Source: Pseudoips prasinana | Lineage: Eukaryota > Arthropoda > Insecta > Lepidoptera > Nolidae | DNA: 64,000 nucleotides | Assembly: GCA_951640165.1 (NCBI GenBank) | Contig: OX621241.1 | Location: 9,243,001-9,307,000 of the forward strand | Direction of reading: 5' to 3' | Shown here: positions 24,425 to 37,100 of the stretch, piece after piece | Position numbering within the stretch: position 1 is the first letter of the stretch | Layout: every line of letters begins with the position of its first letter | Notes under the pieces: generated by a model | Databases searched by the model: none | Seen by the model: the letters and a program-made list of their open reading frames with translations, nothing else | What the model was told of the DNA's origin: nothing | Position numbers and translations under genes: made by a program

Positions 24425-24672
24425 ACGGTCACCGTAGCCTAGTTGGTAGTGCTCCTGCCTACGAAGCTGGTGGTCCTGGGTTCGAATCCCGGTAAGTGCA
24501 AATATTTGGGTGATGAGCACGAATATTTGTTTCTGAGTCATGGATGTTTCTATGTATATAAGTATTTATCTATCTATATAAGTATGTATATCGTTACTTG
24601 GTACCCAAAGTACAAGCTTGGCTTAGTTTTGGACTAGGATTATCTGTGTGACATTGTCCCGAGATATAATTA
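24425..24672 (+). mobile_element. SINE family B
   Basis: tRNA-like head ccgtagcctagttggtagtg, B box gggttcgaatcccgg, middle gagcacgaatatttgtttct, and a tail with gtacaagcttggcttag. It abuts the target duplication of the foldback element. Copies: 32571-32836 and 60988-61248. Confidence 0.85.
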
Positions 24673-24845
24673 TAGAGCAAAGTAATAGCAACCGAAGACT
24701 ATCTGAGGTACGCTACCAATATTAGACATAGTTCGACATGTCTTTAATACGGATTAATTGCAGACTGCCAAATCTAAACCATTAACAGGAGTGAACAAAA
24801 AATCTCAGCACGGAAGTAATAAGTGTAGGTACTTGCCTGCTGCGT

Positions 24846-25830
24846 AAATAATAAATAAATAAATAAAAAAGGTTTTTATTCACGTAGACTTTAAAAAAGC
24901 GCTTGTAAATAGTCAGAACATGTTTGTAGTAATATAGTTGTATACATTAGATATTATTTCTAGTAACATAGATATTTAGGTACATCTTGTATGAAAACAT
25001 TTATAAAATTTATTTTATTACTGAAATGATATTTAGCTAGCTCGTATCAAGTTATTGTCAAGAGATTATGTTTAATTATCTAGTTTAAGTCTAATATTTT
25101 TACTACATATTGTCAATGGTTCTGTCTATATTAAAGGTATTATTATTATGACGGACCTTGTGTTAATAACGACGGTCGCGCTTTAATGCTACCACCGGAT
25201 CCAATGCGCCCCAACTGAGAAGACCCAGCGAAACAAACTCAGTGGGTTTATCTACTACCGGTTTCAACACGACCCAGTTGAGACGGTCCGGCGAAACATA
25301 CTCAAGCGGGCATGAACACGGGATTTGGTCCAATTAGAGTAATTATTTAGTAGGCAAACACAATATATGCTCGATCGGTTGTCTGAATGCTTATTATTTT
25401 AGATTATATTTAGGTATACAAAAGAAAAACTTCGAAACAATAACATTATTCATTTTGAGACAGAGTCAATAATTTTAAATTAAGTATATGATAGCAATCA
25501 TTTACAGATAGTTCACGTAACACAGCAGATCAGTCATGTCTATATGGCTACAAGATCTCCAGCGAGCAATGTGCAGGTAGGAAGTGAGAGCCAGACGTCT
25601 TTGTCATCGATGTACTCTTTAGTGGTGTAATAACCCCTAGCCATAAGTACACGTTTAATATGTGTTTTAAAACTTGTGTCAGGCAGATCAGTAATTTGAG
25701 TAGGAAGCTTGTTATAAAACCTAATACAATTTCCTAAAAATGTAATTTGACATTTTGACTTTCTTGAGCTTTCGGAGTGAGTAGGCCTGGTATATTGAGG
25801 GTAAGAGAAATCAAACAGCAGGTAGACGCT
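24846..25830 (-). mobile_element. LINE 3' end (CR1/Jockey-like)
   Basis: Minus strand: an open C-terminal ORF2 part at about 25555-25830 (IRFYNKLPTQITDLP, RVLMARGYYTTKEY, DDKDVW). Then a 3' region containing two tandem gacccag-ttgaga / cggcgaaacatactca type blocks (25185-25320), and a T/A-rich TTTATTTATT tail at 24846-24870. The upstream polymerase is absent. Confidence 0.7.
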
Positions 25831-26677
25831 CTGTATATTTTATTTACATACATCAATGTAATTTATTTACATCACATAATTCACGATTTATTTTAAAATA
25901 AATTCAAGTTCGCCTATAAATACTTCCACTGACTTGGGCAGTTGGGTATTGGAATAAATTCTGTTTCGATATTATTTGTTTATATATTTTTATAATGATT
26001 ACACATCCTTAGCACCGGAAGCAAGCGACATGGATGGACGAAGCGTTTTAACTGATTTTGTACTATATACAAGAAGCGTTTGCAATTGTTTCAATGATAC
26101 AGGATACATTTTATTTGTGCTTATATTCTGATATCTTTGTTAATTGCCAAAATTAACGTTAAATATATATTTTTAGTTAAATTTTATTTGTGCTTATATT
26201 CTGATATCTTTGTTAATTGCCAAAATTAACGTTAAATAGATATTTTTAGTTAACGAATTATAGCTTTTTAATTTAATAATGTAATATAATAGATAAAAAA
26301 GGTAAAAACACAGATTAAAAATGTATCCTGCGTACAATTTGCTGCACAATAAGAACGTAGATATAGACTGGTAATGACGCAATTTACTGTAATCTCATGG
26401 AGTATTTAATTCATTTCCTTTTTTTTATTTAAACACTTATCCAAGTACATGTTAAATGTTTTAGCTCAAGTATGATGTTTGCAGTCTGGCCATCCTTATC
26501 ATAAACAATGTATTCACGTGCACAGTGTTTTTGTTGTGAAACTTATCGGCACTTTTATAATTTTTTGTTTGGTACCCTATTATGGGAACGTTGTTTGTGC
26601 GATATTAATTAGTGACATTAAATCTAAACATACTTAGTATCTAGATTTTGCGACAAATATTACTACTTCTTATCGTA
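25831..26677. other. No gene; 73-bp tandem pair
   Basis: AT-rich. It contains a direct duplication: attttatttgtgcttatatt starts at 26108 and again at 26181, period 73 bp, with one difference by eye (atatat against atagat). Nothing else recognised. Confidence 0.7.
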
Positions 26678-26880
26678 TGGGCAGTGGTTACCCTATTGGC
26701 TGAGTTACTCAAGCCGCCCAGTATCGGACCGACAGCTCAACGTGCCCTCCGACGCACGGAGACGCTCAGAAATTAAACAACTCTGGCGGTCACCCATCTA
26801 TGGACCGACCGCGAGCCTATTTGCTTAACCTCGCCGATAACTTACGGACCGGTGAGAGCATCTAGCTATGAGCGCCTCTA
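26678..26880 (-). mobile_element. 5S rRNA-like SINE, best copy
   Basis: On the minus strand: gctcatagctagatgctctc, atcggcgaggttaagcaa, ggtccatagatgggtgaccg, gcgtctccgtgcgtcggagg, cacgttgagctgtcggtcc. The middle aligns by eye to 5S rRNA (the ttaagcaa to gatgggtgaccg part), including the box C-like region. It is the most complete of three copies. Confidence 0.65.
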
Positions 26881-27589
26881 AAAATATTGATATATTTGTT
26901 TATGATAAGGACAGCAGTTTTTCACATAATTTGCAAACTCATTGTTCTTCAGAAAAGTAGGTCATTTTCAGTCTAATATCTACCTACGTCCTTAAAGAAT
27001 TTATGAAATATGTTATCCTCTAAAACAATATTTAACACTCATAATACCAAACTTTAATGATCGACAATGAAAATACAATATCAGTCTCATTCATTTGTTA
27101 CAATTTTGTCTAACTTGCAACGCATTTTCCTTTTATCCGCGTACATAAAGTACTAGATTAAATTCATATTGATAGTGGTACGATTACCACAATTTAACAT
27201 CTGTTAAATCAGGACAACCCTAGACCCTAGAATAGAAATTCATTAATTTATAAGATTTCTGATAATTTATATGTAAATCGAATTAAAATATCGAATGTCA
27301 TTGACTAGATCAGAAAAATAAATATCGTGATATTATACTTATGAAGCAACTGTTTTTATATACATTTTATTTAATATAATTTGTTTTGTGATGTCTGCTC
27401 CTGTTAAGGTTGCCCGTACAATGTCACGTATCTCAAACAGAGGAATAAAGATATACAAAAACAAATATATGATACATGAATGCAATGTGACCATGTTGCA
27501 GTGGAGTAGGGTGCATATTTAGGTAGCTAGTTTTGAGTGGTTTACTGCTGAGATTAATTAGTAGAAAAGATGATGGTAATCGTTAGTTT

Positions 27590-27695
27590 TTAACACTTTC
27601 GCAGCCGACACTTTCGACACACGACTCAAGAGGCGAGTTGTGGGCATGCCAACGAACTATCGCTCAACTCACGTGTTGAGCACCGAAAGTGTTAA
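27590..27695. mobile_element. 106-bp TTAA-flanked MITE
   Basis: Begins TTAACACTTTCGCAGCC and ends GCACCGAAAGTGTTAA, so both ends carry TTAA and an inverted CACTTTCG. TTAA target sites suggest piggyBac-type mobilisation. No coding content. Confidence 0.75.
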
Positions 27696-27997
27696 GGAAA
27701 ATATCGACTTTATTTATTGAATATCACTCTTCACCACTGCCATGTAATGCAATATGTTTGTGACACGATTCATGGTTGGCAAATAATATATAAGATCAAG
27801 TGTAGACCCAAGATCAGTACTACGTTACTACTAGAACTATAACTAATGGCACTTAATACTTTTGTCATGGAAAATGGATGACAGCGGTATTCCGGACGCG
27901 ATGTTATTATACATTGATAAGCATAGTGCATATCAGAAAATACAAGTTATACATAATTTTAAGTAAAAAATACAAACTTAAAAATAATACAAAGTAT

Positions 27998-28139
27998 GTA
28001 CAGACGCCAGCACATCAAGCTACACCAATCTGTCAAATTTCGACAATAGAAAGTGAACCTTATGCTTTTGTGATAAAGTTGAAAATCTATAAAAGAAATT
28101 TGACAGATTTGGGTAGATGGATGTGCTGGCGTATGTACT
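27998..28139 (+). mobile_element. MITE-1 copy
   Basis: Same TIR (gtacagacgccagcacatc) and loop as 5391-5528. The ORFs that run through it on both strands are artefacts of the element. Confidence 0.85.
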
Positions 28140-28727
28140 ATAGAAATCATACAAAACAATTAGTTGTCGAATTCGCAATTTAAATGCAATTAGGAATGAA
28201 AATGTTAAGCTTAGTCTAAAAATGATAAGCAAAGAATTATGACACTAAATCGTTCTATAGCAGAAGACTTGTTCATAGCATTGAATCATTTTAATAGTCT
28301 GTGAAAACTCACGCTCATAAGTTAAGTATATATCTGCGCACTGAGATCCATCGAACATGATTTCTCAATCATGCCACGTAACAATCTTTATAACATTTCC
28401 TACTTAAATTCCAAGTGTACAGCCTAGGCCAGACTTTGAACAATCTTCCTCAAATTACCTTCTAATATTTTTCTACAACTCGTTATTCCAAAATGTTCTA
28501 ATTGATCAATTTCTGCTACATTTCGTTTTCATTAACCTAGTCATTCGTGGACTAACAAGGGACGGATGGTGAACTTCCGCGGTGGATACAGTTTCATATA
28601 CATTAGGTACTTTCTCGAACTAGGCATTTAGGTAATTACACACGAATGTTCACATACACTTTAACTCTTTTTATTTGTCTTATAACTTATGGATGTTTAA
28701 GATGGGAGATTGTGATCGCATATATAT
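28140..28727. other. No gene seen
   Basis: AT-rich stretch without a supported feature. Confidence 0.5.
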
Positions 28728-29573
28728 ACAAGGTGTAACGTAAATAGTAGACGAAACTTAATAAGCGCTATTCAGGGTTATTTATAAAAACACCAACAAC
28801 CTCGCAGGACTAGATTGCTAACATCATAAGCAACAATTTTTATTTTACTAGTGCGTACAAAAATGAAAAAAAAAATTCTTGTGAGGTATCAAGGGACACC
28901 CGGATGGAACGAAGTTATTTCTTATTATTTATTATGTACAAAAAACCTGTATACACTCAACAAAAATAATCGTCGCGACACCACACTGTTCAAAGCGAAA
29001 TAGAAATGAAAATATCTGGCTTGCTTTCTATAAGAGAGAGAGAGAGAGATACAGACAGACAGAGAAACATGCGCACGCCGCACAGCTGTAAAAAGTGTTG
29101 TGACAACTTTTCGTAAGATTTTTTTCCGTCTAGCCCCCTTTCACAACGCGCGATAAGGAACTTCGTTCCAATAGTTTCAAAAGTTTTTGTTGTACTGTCG
29201 TGACATTTGTAGGTCTATGTTTAATTCATAAACGAAAGAACGCGCGCGTGTGCGCTTGTTCGCGATGTTGATAGAGTTATAAACATTCAAACGGGAAGTT
29301 AAATTAATACTCATTTTTGTATGAAAATAAAATATTACAAATTATCAAAAGTTGTTGTCTATGGTGTTAACTACATTGTACTGCGAGGTTTGTTGGTGTT
29401 TTAGAAGTAAACATACATGAAAAATTAAGGAAAACATTTTAGTAAAATACGAAATAATATTTTGGACTCCCCATACTAAATGCATCTTTATATCGTTGTT
29501 CTTTTATGATAGTTAGTGGTTTTGTTTATTTTGCATGTCAATATGATACCCACTATTTATGAAACACCTTGTA
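28728..29573. mobile_element. 0.85-kb TIR element
   Basis: Ends tacaaggtgtaacgtaaata and tatttatgaaacaccttgta are inverted repeats. A second inverted pair inside is caccaacaacctcgcag against ctgcgaggtttgttggtg. The interior has a GA run and ACAG run (29032-29065) and cgcgcgcgtgtgcgc, with no ORF. Non-autonomous DNA transposon of unknown superfamily. Confidence 0.75.
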
Positions 29574-30370
29574 CACATCAATAAGCATGAGTGATTACTA
29601 AAATCAATGGCTAAAGCATTTAATACATACCTGTATTATTTCGAATTGACACTTATAAGACTACCCTCATATAGTTTGAGAATAGCATTATTACATGCGT
29701 CATTTATGCGTTTCGTCAAATGACGCGTCGTAATCAAAAATCGTATGGCGGTCGATGACAGGTCGGTTTAAGCGTAGAGCTCATATACGATGAAAATTAA
29801 GTAGACATATTTGGTGAATAACTAACGATGCATTCGCTTAAGTATATTACAAATGTGCAGATGGTGGGGTGAAAATCGGCGTTTTTGATAATTCGTTTTC
29901 ACAGTTCATATTAGTTGTTCATAATCAATATTCGATCTATATTTGAAAAGAAAAAACTACTGGATATTTTGTCTTTTATACTACTAAACTAATCTAAATG
30001 TCATTACGTCTGTGTTTTATATAGCTTGTATGAAAAGAACATGTCGCCAAAACCAATTTGATACAACTAAAAGTATTTTTTCATTTTCATAAGATCTATG
30101 TTGGAATGAAATGAAATGATATTAAAATTTGTTGAGTTGGTTTTGGAAAATGGGGGTATTGTTCGTCATTGTTTTTAAATTTATTATGAACAACTAGTTA
30201 CGAACGCCGGTGAACTTTAATTATTTAAACCCATTAGACATTATTTCTTCTCTTTATCTGCGTTCCAATTGAACGCTCCCGCATTCAGCCCAAATTACGC
30301 TCAATCATTGCTAGTATAATTGAACCGTGCTTTACAAAAATAATCATGTCCACAAGCATGTGAAAACATA
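29574..30370. other. No gene seen; downstream of host gene
   Basis: AT-rich. It lies beyond the stop codon of the minus-strand gene; a TTTATT (AATAAA on the minus strand) at about 30180 could serve as a polyadenylation signal, but I cannot assign the transcript end. Confidence 0.35.
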
Positions 30371-30490
30371 TTAACCCTTAACTTGACTGGAACTTATTAT
30401 TCGTGACTACTTGAAATTATACCTTATCCATTTCAAATAAGGTCCAAAACCAATGAAAAAATATGACAACAAAGCCTGGTCAAGGGTTAA
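30371..30490. mobile_element. 120-bp TTAA-flanked MITE
   Basis: Ends ttaacccttaacttgactgg and cctggtcaagggttaa, internal hairpin ccttat...ataagg. Second copy at 6206-6310. Confidence 0.7.
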
Positions 30491-30617
30491 CAAGTATTGT
30501 TAGGATACTAGCTTTACCATCAGTTTCGGCATCACTGAACCATTAGCTCAATTTTGGCAAGCTTATGGAGTGGATAATTTTGGCAGCACACGGCAGAATG
30601 CTAGGGCGGGCCTTGTA

Positions 30618-30815
30618 CTAGGCGGTGGTGGGCAGCGGCGGCGGCGCGGCGAGGCGCGGCGGCGGCGCGGCCAGCGCGAAGGCGAGGCGCTCCAGGCGCC
30701 CGCGCAGCGCGCCCAGCCGCGCCCAGCGCGCCGCGCCGCCGCCCAGCGCGCCCAGCGCCGCGTCCAGCGACGCGTACAGCGCGCGCCGCTCGCTCTCACT
30801 GCACGACGACAGCTC
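30618..30815 (-). CDS. Host gene, last coding exon (exon 11)
   Basis: 198 nt, codons 847-912. Acceptor gtcgctag before GAGCTG; reads ELSSCSESERRALYAS, GALGGGAARWARLGALRG, FALAAPPP and ends LPTTA-stop. Phase 0 start. Very GC-rich; larger ORFs in other frames over this exon are shadows. Confidence 0.85.
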   Translation of the reverse strand, partial: ELSSCSESERRALYASLDAALGALGGGAARWARLGALRGRLERLAFALAAPPPRLAAPPPLPTTA

Positions 30816-31088
30816 CTAGCGACAATAACATACCTATTTAGACCTCCAGAAGATTATGCGACGTAACAGCTAGTTGGGGAATAAGAGGGTCAATGCTTGA
30901 CGAGAGTTTAGTAAAAATTTGTGGGATGAAGAGAACGGAAGTTGAGAGAGTGATATAAGGTAGTGAAGATAGAAGGAGAAAAATACATTTCGTCGCTTAG
31001 ATAACAATACCGCGCAACATAAAGCAAAGACTTATGCGGTTGTGATACAACAAACAATTTGCGCGGTGCTAGAACTACTTAATTAAAT

Positions 31089-31128
<40 letters not shown>

Positions 31129-34100
31129 ATGCGCTGCGATGGGATAGTTGAAAAAAATGGAACATCTTTCGATGCGCGCCGTCAAAATCTATCCAATGAA
31201 GTATAAAACGTCACATGACCAATTTTCGACTTACGCGGTACTGTTACCTAAGCGACGATGTCCATTACTGTAAGGTCAAGAGAGAAATATGCACTTTCTC
31301 TCATAAACAGTTACGTTTATATCAAACTTTACTTCTGTCGTATGGTCATAGTCAAGCATAATGTACCAATAGCGCGTTGTGCTCAACGCACCTAAAGAAG
31401 TTTTAACTTCAATAACTCCGTGGAGGGTAGGTAAAACGACATGCTCAACATTTTGCCGAAATATGATTTTATTTCCATTATCCAATATTTTACATTGGAT
31501 CTCTGATTTGGATCTTAGATCTTTGTTTAGACCATTACAATAAATAGAATTTAAAAAAATGAATCAAGAGACTAAGGAAATATAACACAGTAATATGGCG
31601 CTGGAAACTGGCCTTTGCCAAAATCCAACCCAGAGGGCATTAAAAATAGTATTTACGAAACTCACCTCCTCGACACCATCTAAGTCATCCTCTTCACCGG
31701 CCTGTGCCAGTTGCTTCTTGAGCGTCTACAATGTCAAAAATGAAACTAACATTAATAAATCTCATTCAATTATTCAAAATAATATTGACCCAGCAAAATA
31801 AACGAATGCATACATCTTTTATTCTTAAAATGAACACCTATCCAAATCGTCTACACTTACAGAGAAGTAGAAAATTAGCTTTCGTAATTCATTTTTGGAC
31901 CTTATTGCAAAGTGATCCAATATTTTATTATTATTAAATATAAAAATTGATGTGGCCTCGTCCATAGTTCATTGCCTGTTTAAGGGCTAAACACCGGCCG
32001 CTGAACGTATGCCTTCCTTGCAAGTAACGAATGGACGACAGAACTTTGAATTAGTGTTTAATTTTACGATAAATAATAATAATAATTTATTAACCGAAAA
32101 ATGGGTAAAACATCTCATCTAATCATATTTTAACACTCGTTCATTTTAAGAATAGATGACGTAAAAATACTTTTGAAGTTTCAGTGTCACCCGCTGTAAA
32201 TAACTTATTATTGTATATAACATGTAACCCTTTTACTGGGCAATAGTTTTGAACTTTACTACAAAGCAATAGTTCTAACCATTAACAGAGCCTTATAAAG
32301 GATTAAAACTACGTATTTAATAGGTAAACAAACGTATTATATACAGATATGCCGTGATTATGTACATTGTGCCTAGTCGACAATGCGTAGCTCAAAGCTG
32401 GATGTAGTCAATACGTTCTCTCCTTCACTATGTCACAACTATACATTTATCATTATAAAGAAAGCTCTCACTGGCGGGATAGGGGTATGTGTGGAAGATC
32501 GTGTACAGTCGGAAGTCTACTTGGCGGAAATTCCCACGCCGAACTTGCGTTGCGGCAAATCCATTATTATGACGGTCACCGTAGCCTAGTTGGTAGTGCT
32601 CCTGCCTACGAAGCTGGTGGTCCTGGGTTCGAATCCCGGTAAGTGCAAATATTTGTGTAATGAGCACGAATATTTGTTTCTGAGTCATGGATGTTTTCTA
32701 TGTATATAAGTATTTATCTATCTATATAACTATGTATATCGTCGCCTAGTACCTATAGTACAAGCTTTGCTTAGTTTGGGGCTAGATGATCTGTGTGACA
32801 TTGTCCCTAGATATTATTATTATTATATTATTATTAAACATTGCAGCCACATTTAATATTCCGTGGCAGATTATCAGTCGACTGCCAACGCTTATACGGT
32901 TTGGTCATAATGGATCCGATTCTCATACGAAGCGAATCCGATGCGAAGCTTTAAAACAAGAAAGAAGACAAGAGCGTAGCGTGGCTTTTCTCTAGAGTCC
33001 CAGAGGCAAACTCTAGTTTGCAGTTCTACAACAATTTCAAACAAACATCCAGTGCATGCACCGTTGCCGCGAGTTATCCGCGGAATGTGGCGATACAAAA
33101 AACAATATTAGAATGCGACGTTGCCGATCTTACGCCGACGGAAGATCACGGAACAGACGCAGAGGACGAACGGTCCACGACACGGAGCGACGAATTTTCC
33201 ACGTAGTGTGCCCGTTTTTAGTCATTTATATGCAATAATAATATGTATTGGCGTTCGGACGCGGAAGATCAGCGACAGAATTTCCGACAAGTGTAGTTTA
33301 GGCCTAATAAGATAGTCCGTGCAATGATTAGAAGTGAGATGACGTGTATCGGGCACTAATACCCCTTCCTCACCAAAATCATGTCCCCTCCCAACATGGG
33401 GATGAAGGTTCATGACTCTCTATACAATGATAACAGTCGAGTCTTGTTAATATACATAACCCATCTCAATTCTCTTCTTTTCTCTTGATATATAACATGT
33501 AAAACATCTAAATACACGAATGATGGGACTGAAAAGAGATACTGTATTGAAAATTAATTTAAATATATAATATTTCCATTATCTGTGCTTTGTAGGAGAG
33601 AACATAAGACGCGTAGTGAATCTATCTATAAGCTGAATGAATGCTGTCAGCGTATAAGAATTGTTATCATGATATTGACCTTGGCGCCTTATTCTTGACT
33701 CGAGATCGCCAAGCAGGGCCTGAATGGTGTAAATACCTGTTTCATATTAAACCAGTTAACGGAACTAACAGGGTATACTGTTTTACTATCATGTTATTTT
33801 CAAGACATAATTATACTGTCACTTGTAAAGATTATAACTGGTCTAAAACGCATTAATTTTAGTTAAATTACGAGCAGGAGTACTGAATAATAATATAACG
33901 CACAGAAGATTCACTTCGTTAAAACACTTGAGCAAATAACAACCTTTGTGTAAACAGAATAAAATTCAAATTAACTTGTTTATTGAGCTAAGTTGCTTTT
34001 ACTCTCACCATTAAAATTTCTCTCTGATTCTCTCGATTTGTAACATAATACTGATAATTCCTGCCGCAGCTGGCACTTTTGTTAATAATCCTTCACCGCC

Positions 34101-37100
34101 AAAAAAAAGTTTTTACAATTTGATCCACCGTGAAAAAGAAAATTATTTCTTTTACACATTCCATTCAACATGTTAAAAACTTTAAAAACAATAACTAATA
34201 ACGTAGTTCGTTATCCATTAAAAACTAAAAATAATAAACTAAGTGCCTTTATACTTCTAGCTTCGCATTAAAAGTGCCGAATGCGGCAGGCCAGTGAAAC
34301 TCATGACTCCGTCTGATCTAGCTTGCGGCGATGTCAAAAATTAACTAAACTTTCAATGTTACTTAGATCAGTTACAATCTTAATTATGAAGGTTAAATTT
34401 TTATACTATATGTTCAATAGTCAATAAATACTTTTTGGTCCAAGCGTGCATAGATAAGAAAATAATTAGTTTTAACTTCGATGCACATCATTGTTGTGTT
34501 ATATAGACTTGAAGTATTAGTGAATATGTATTACGATTTACGACAACGAATATTAAAATTTCTATTGTATAAATAAACAAACACTAAATTACAAATCAAA
34601 ATATCGCCACTAAAATTATGGTAATACCTAAATAAGAGTTATAAATAAAGGGACACTAACATTTAACAATCTGCATAATAAAAAAAATAATTTGTGTTTT
34701 TTTTAGGGTGGCAATACTCACTTCAACGGATTGTCTATACTGCTCCATCATATTCTTGCTAGCATCCAGCTCGGCCAACTTTTTGACAACTACGTCAGCT
34801 ACGTTTTTTTCTGTCATGTCAATTTTGTCTCTGGAATAGCGATACGATATGTTAGGAGCTTTAGACGCTACAAATGACAGGCAGCATTCAGGTTTTAACA
34901 CAAATAGTAGGGACTGAACACATGTAACATTTTATATATACATTTATTTACATACAAAATATTAAAATATAAGTAATGGAATCAGGCGTTACTTTGCGGA
35001 AATCCATAACAATCAAAATACAAAATCAATATTTAGTGTTAATTCCGCTAATTGTCAGTTTAATCATGCTGGGATGCAATTTGCACCGCCCTCCCGCCCG
35101 CAAAAATGTGCACATGCAAGAAGGACAATATAAAAAGCAAATTACATGCGCCAGTACGATACCCCAGCATGATTAAACTGACAATTAGCGGAATTAACAC
35201 TAAATATTGATTTTGTATTTTGAATATTAAAATATATAAAAACAGATCCCGTTTGAAAATTCTTACAGATCAAGGACCGTATAAAATTTATCCGTTAGGA
35301 CTGGCAACACCAATTAAGCAAACGTCAAGCCCTAGTAACCATAGATTATATTGTACTAGTACGATTGATGAACGGAGGGGGCATCCAAACTGAGGGTTAT
35401 AGAGGGCGATGGAGGTCCCGGTCTTTCTTTCGGCTAATGAGCACGATAAAACAAACTGTGTACAGGGTTACGAGAGTTTCATATAAGCTTAACTTGTTCT
35501 AGGTAAGTTGTAATATCGTCCTATAACAACGGTGTTTATCGCAGAGGACGATCAGGATGTATTTGAATGCCGCGACCACTAAGGGATAGTTGCGTCAAAA
35601 AAGCAATTAGACCGACGCTTGTTTAATCCAATGCTTGATGGCAGATAAATGGAGATGGTGAACGTATCGTGGGACACTACGATGCATTCGCCGATTTTGA
35701 GACGTTAAGAGTGGATATAGAAATTTAGTAGCTTGGTGTATGGACACAAGAATCGCGTGGTTCATTATGGGCCGAATGCAAATTTTTACTTTCTAGGCAT
35801 GGAATATTTCACGTCTAACGGTAGTCGGCTAAGGCGCTACGCCAGCGATATGTAAATACTCGTTGTAGTTTAACATGTTACTAGCGTAACTCCTCATTCG
35901 AGAATGTCGATCAGCTGAAGCAATTTGTATTATTATTAAAACTGACGTGAGGTGCTAACATAATGAAAGATAGTAACGGGTACCTCACGTAATTAATGTC
36001 GAATGTAATTAAGGGCGAATGCCCTGAAGATGACTTCTAGGAGAAGTTGAATGTTGGCCGAATCCAACATTAAAGTGATTACGTGAGTTAGGTAACCGTT
36101 ACTAGCTTTCATTATGACGCAATTTTTATGGAAAGGCAAAACTTATTTTCTTTATATTTCATAAACTGGATATCGTATAATTTAATTCGAAGGGTAGGTT
36201 ATGGTCCTTAAATCTCTGTCTCAATCGATGTTCCATTCAGTATAATCTGTTTTGCAACACGAATAATGGTATAAATGTAAAATGTAGGAAGAATGTACTG
36301 ACTTGAGCGCCTGCGCCAGGCGCGACGCGTCGGGGTCCCCCCTTGCGGCGGCGTGCGCGCTGGCCAGGCGCAGCGCGTGCAGCAGGCGCGACAGGCGCGC
36401 GTCCAGCGCCAGCGCGCGCGCCAGCACGCCGCCGCGCGCGCCCTCCAGCGCGCCCTCCGCCTCCGCCTCCGCTTCGGAGCGCTGGCGCTGCGCGATGGCG
36501 GCCGACAGCGTGCGCAGCGACTCGCGCTCCGACACGGACGCCGATTCCCCATCTACAAAATAACAACAATCAAGAATGGCTTGAAGACCCCCGACGGAAT
36601 TAAACCATGAGAGACCTGATAAAATTTTATAAACGATCATTTTAATTTATCACCTTTGTCATCCGCGTAGAAATCTCGTTCAGGAGACAGCTCATCCCCG
36701 CTCCACGCGCCTGCGCCTTCTGCTCCTGACCACCATTCTTCCGCACATTCTGTGAAGGAAATATATATGTCGTAATCGAGTCATGCTCGGAAAGTCAGCG
36801 CCATCTACCGGCGCTCAACGGAGTCAATGATTCACCGGCCAGTGCAGTCGAATATTCCTAGCTATAGCGGTGAATCCATCTAGTGATTGAAAATGTATCT
36901 ACTGTCTCACGTTTCGTTGTGTTTGATATCCTGTGACAAAGTAACGTATAACCTAAATAGATTTGTAAATTGAACTCCCACTTTCATTTTAGTCGTACAA
37001 AGTATGTACGTACGCCCACTACTATTTTCACACGGTGAAAAGACAGTAAAAGTAAAGTAAAAAGACATTTATTTAATCAACAAAAACGCAAAGTCCAACC

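Noticed and set aside
27878..28183. 101-codon plus-strand ORF and opposite-strand partners
   Set aside because: The frame runs through MITE-1; the same peptide pieces recur at 52662 because the MITE is repeated.
36208..36640. Overlapping ORFs of 85-139 codons on both strands
   Set aside because: All but one frame are shadows of exon 8; the 139-codon minus frame is real only between 36303 and 36552.
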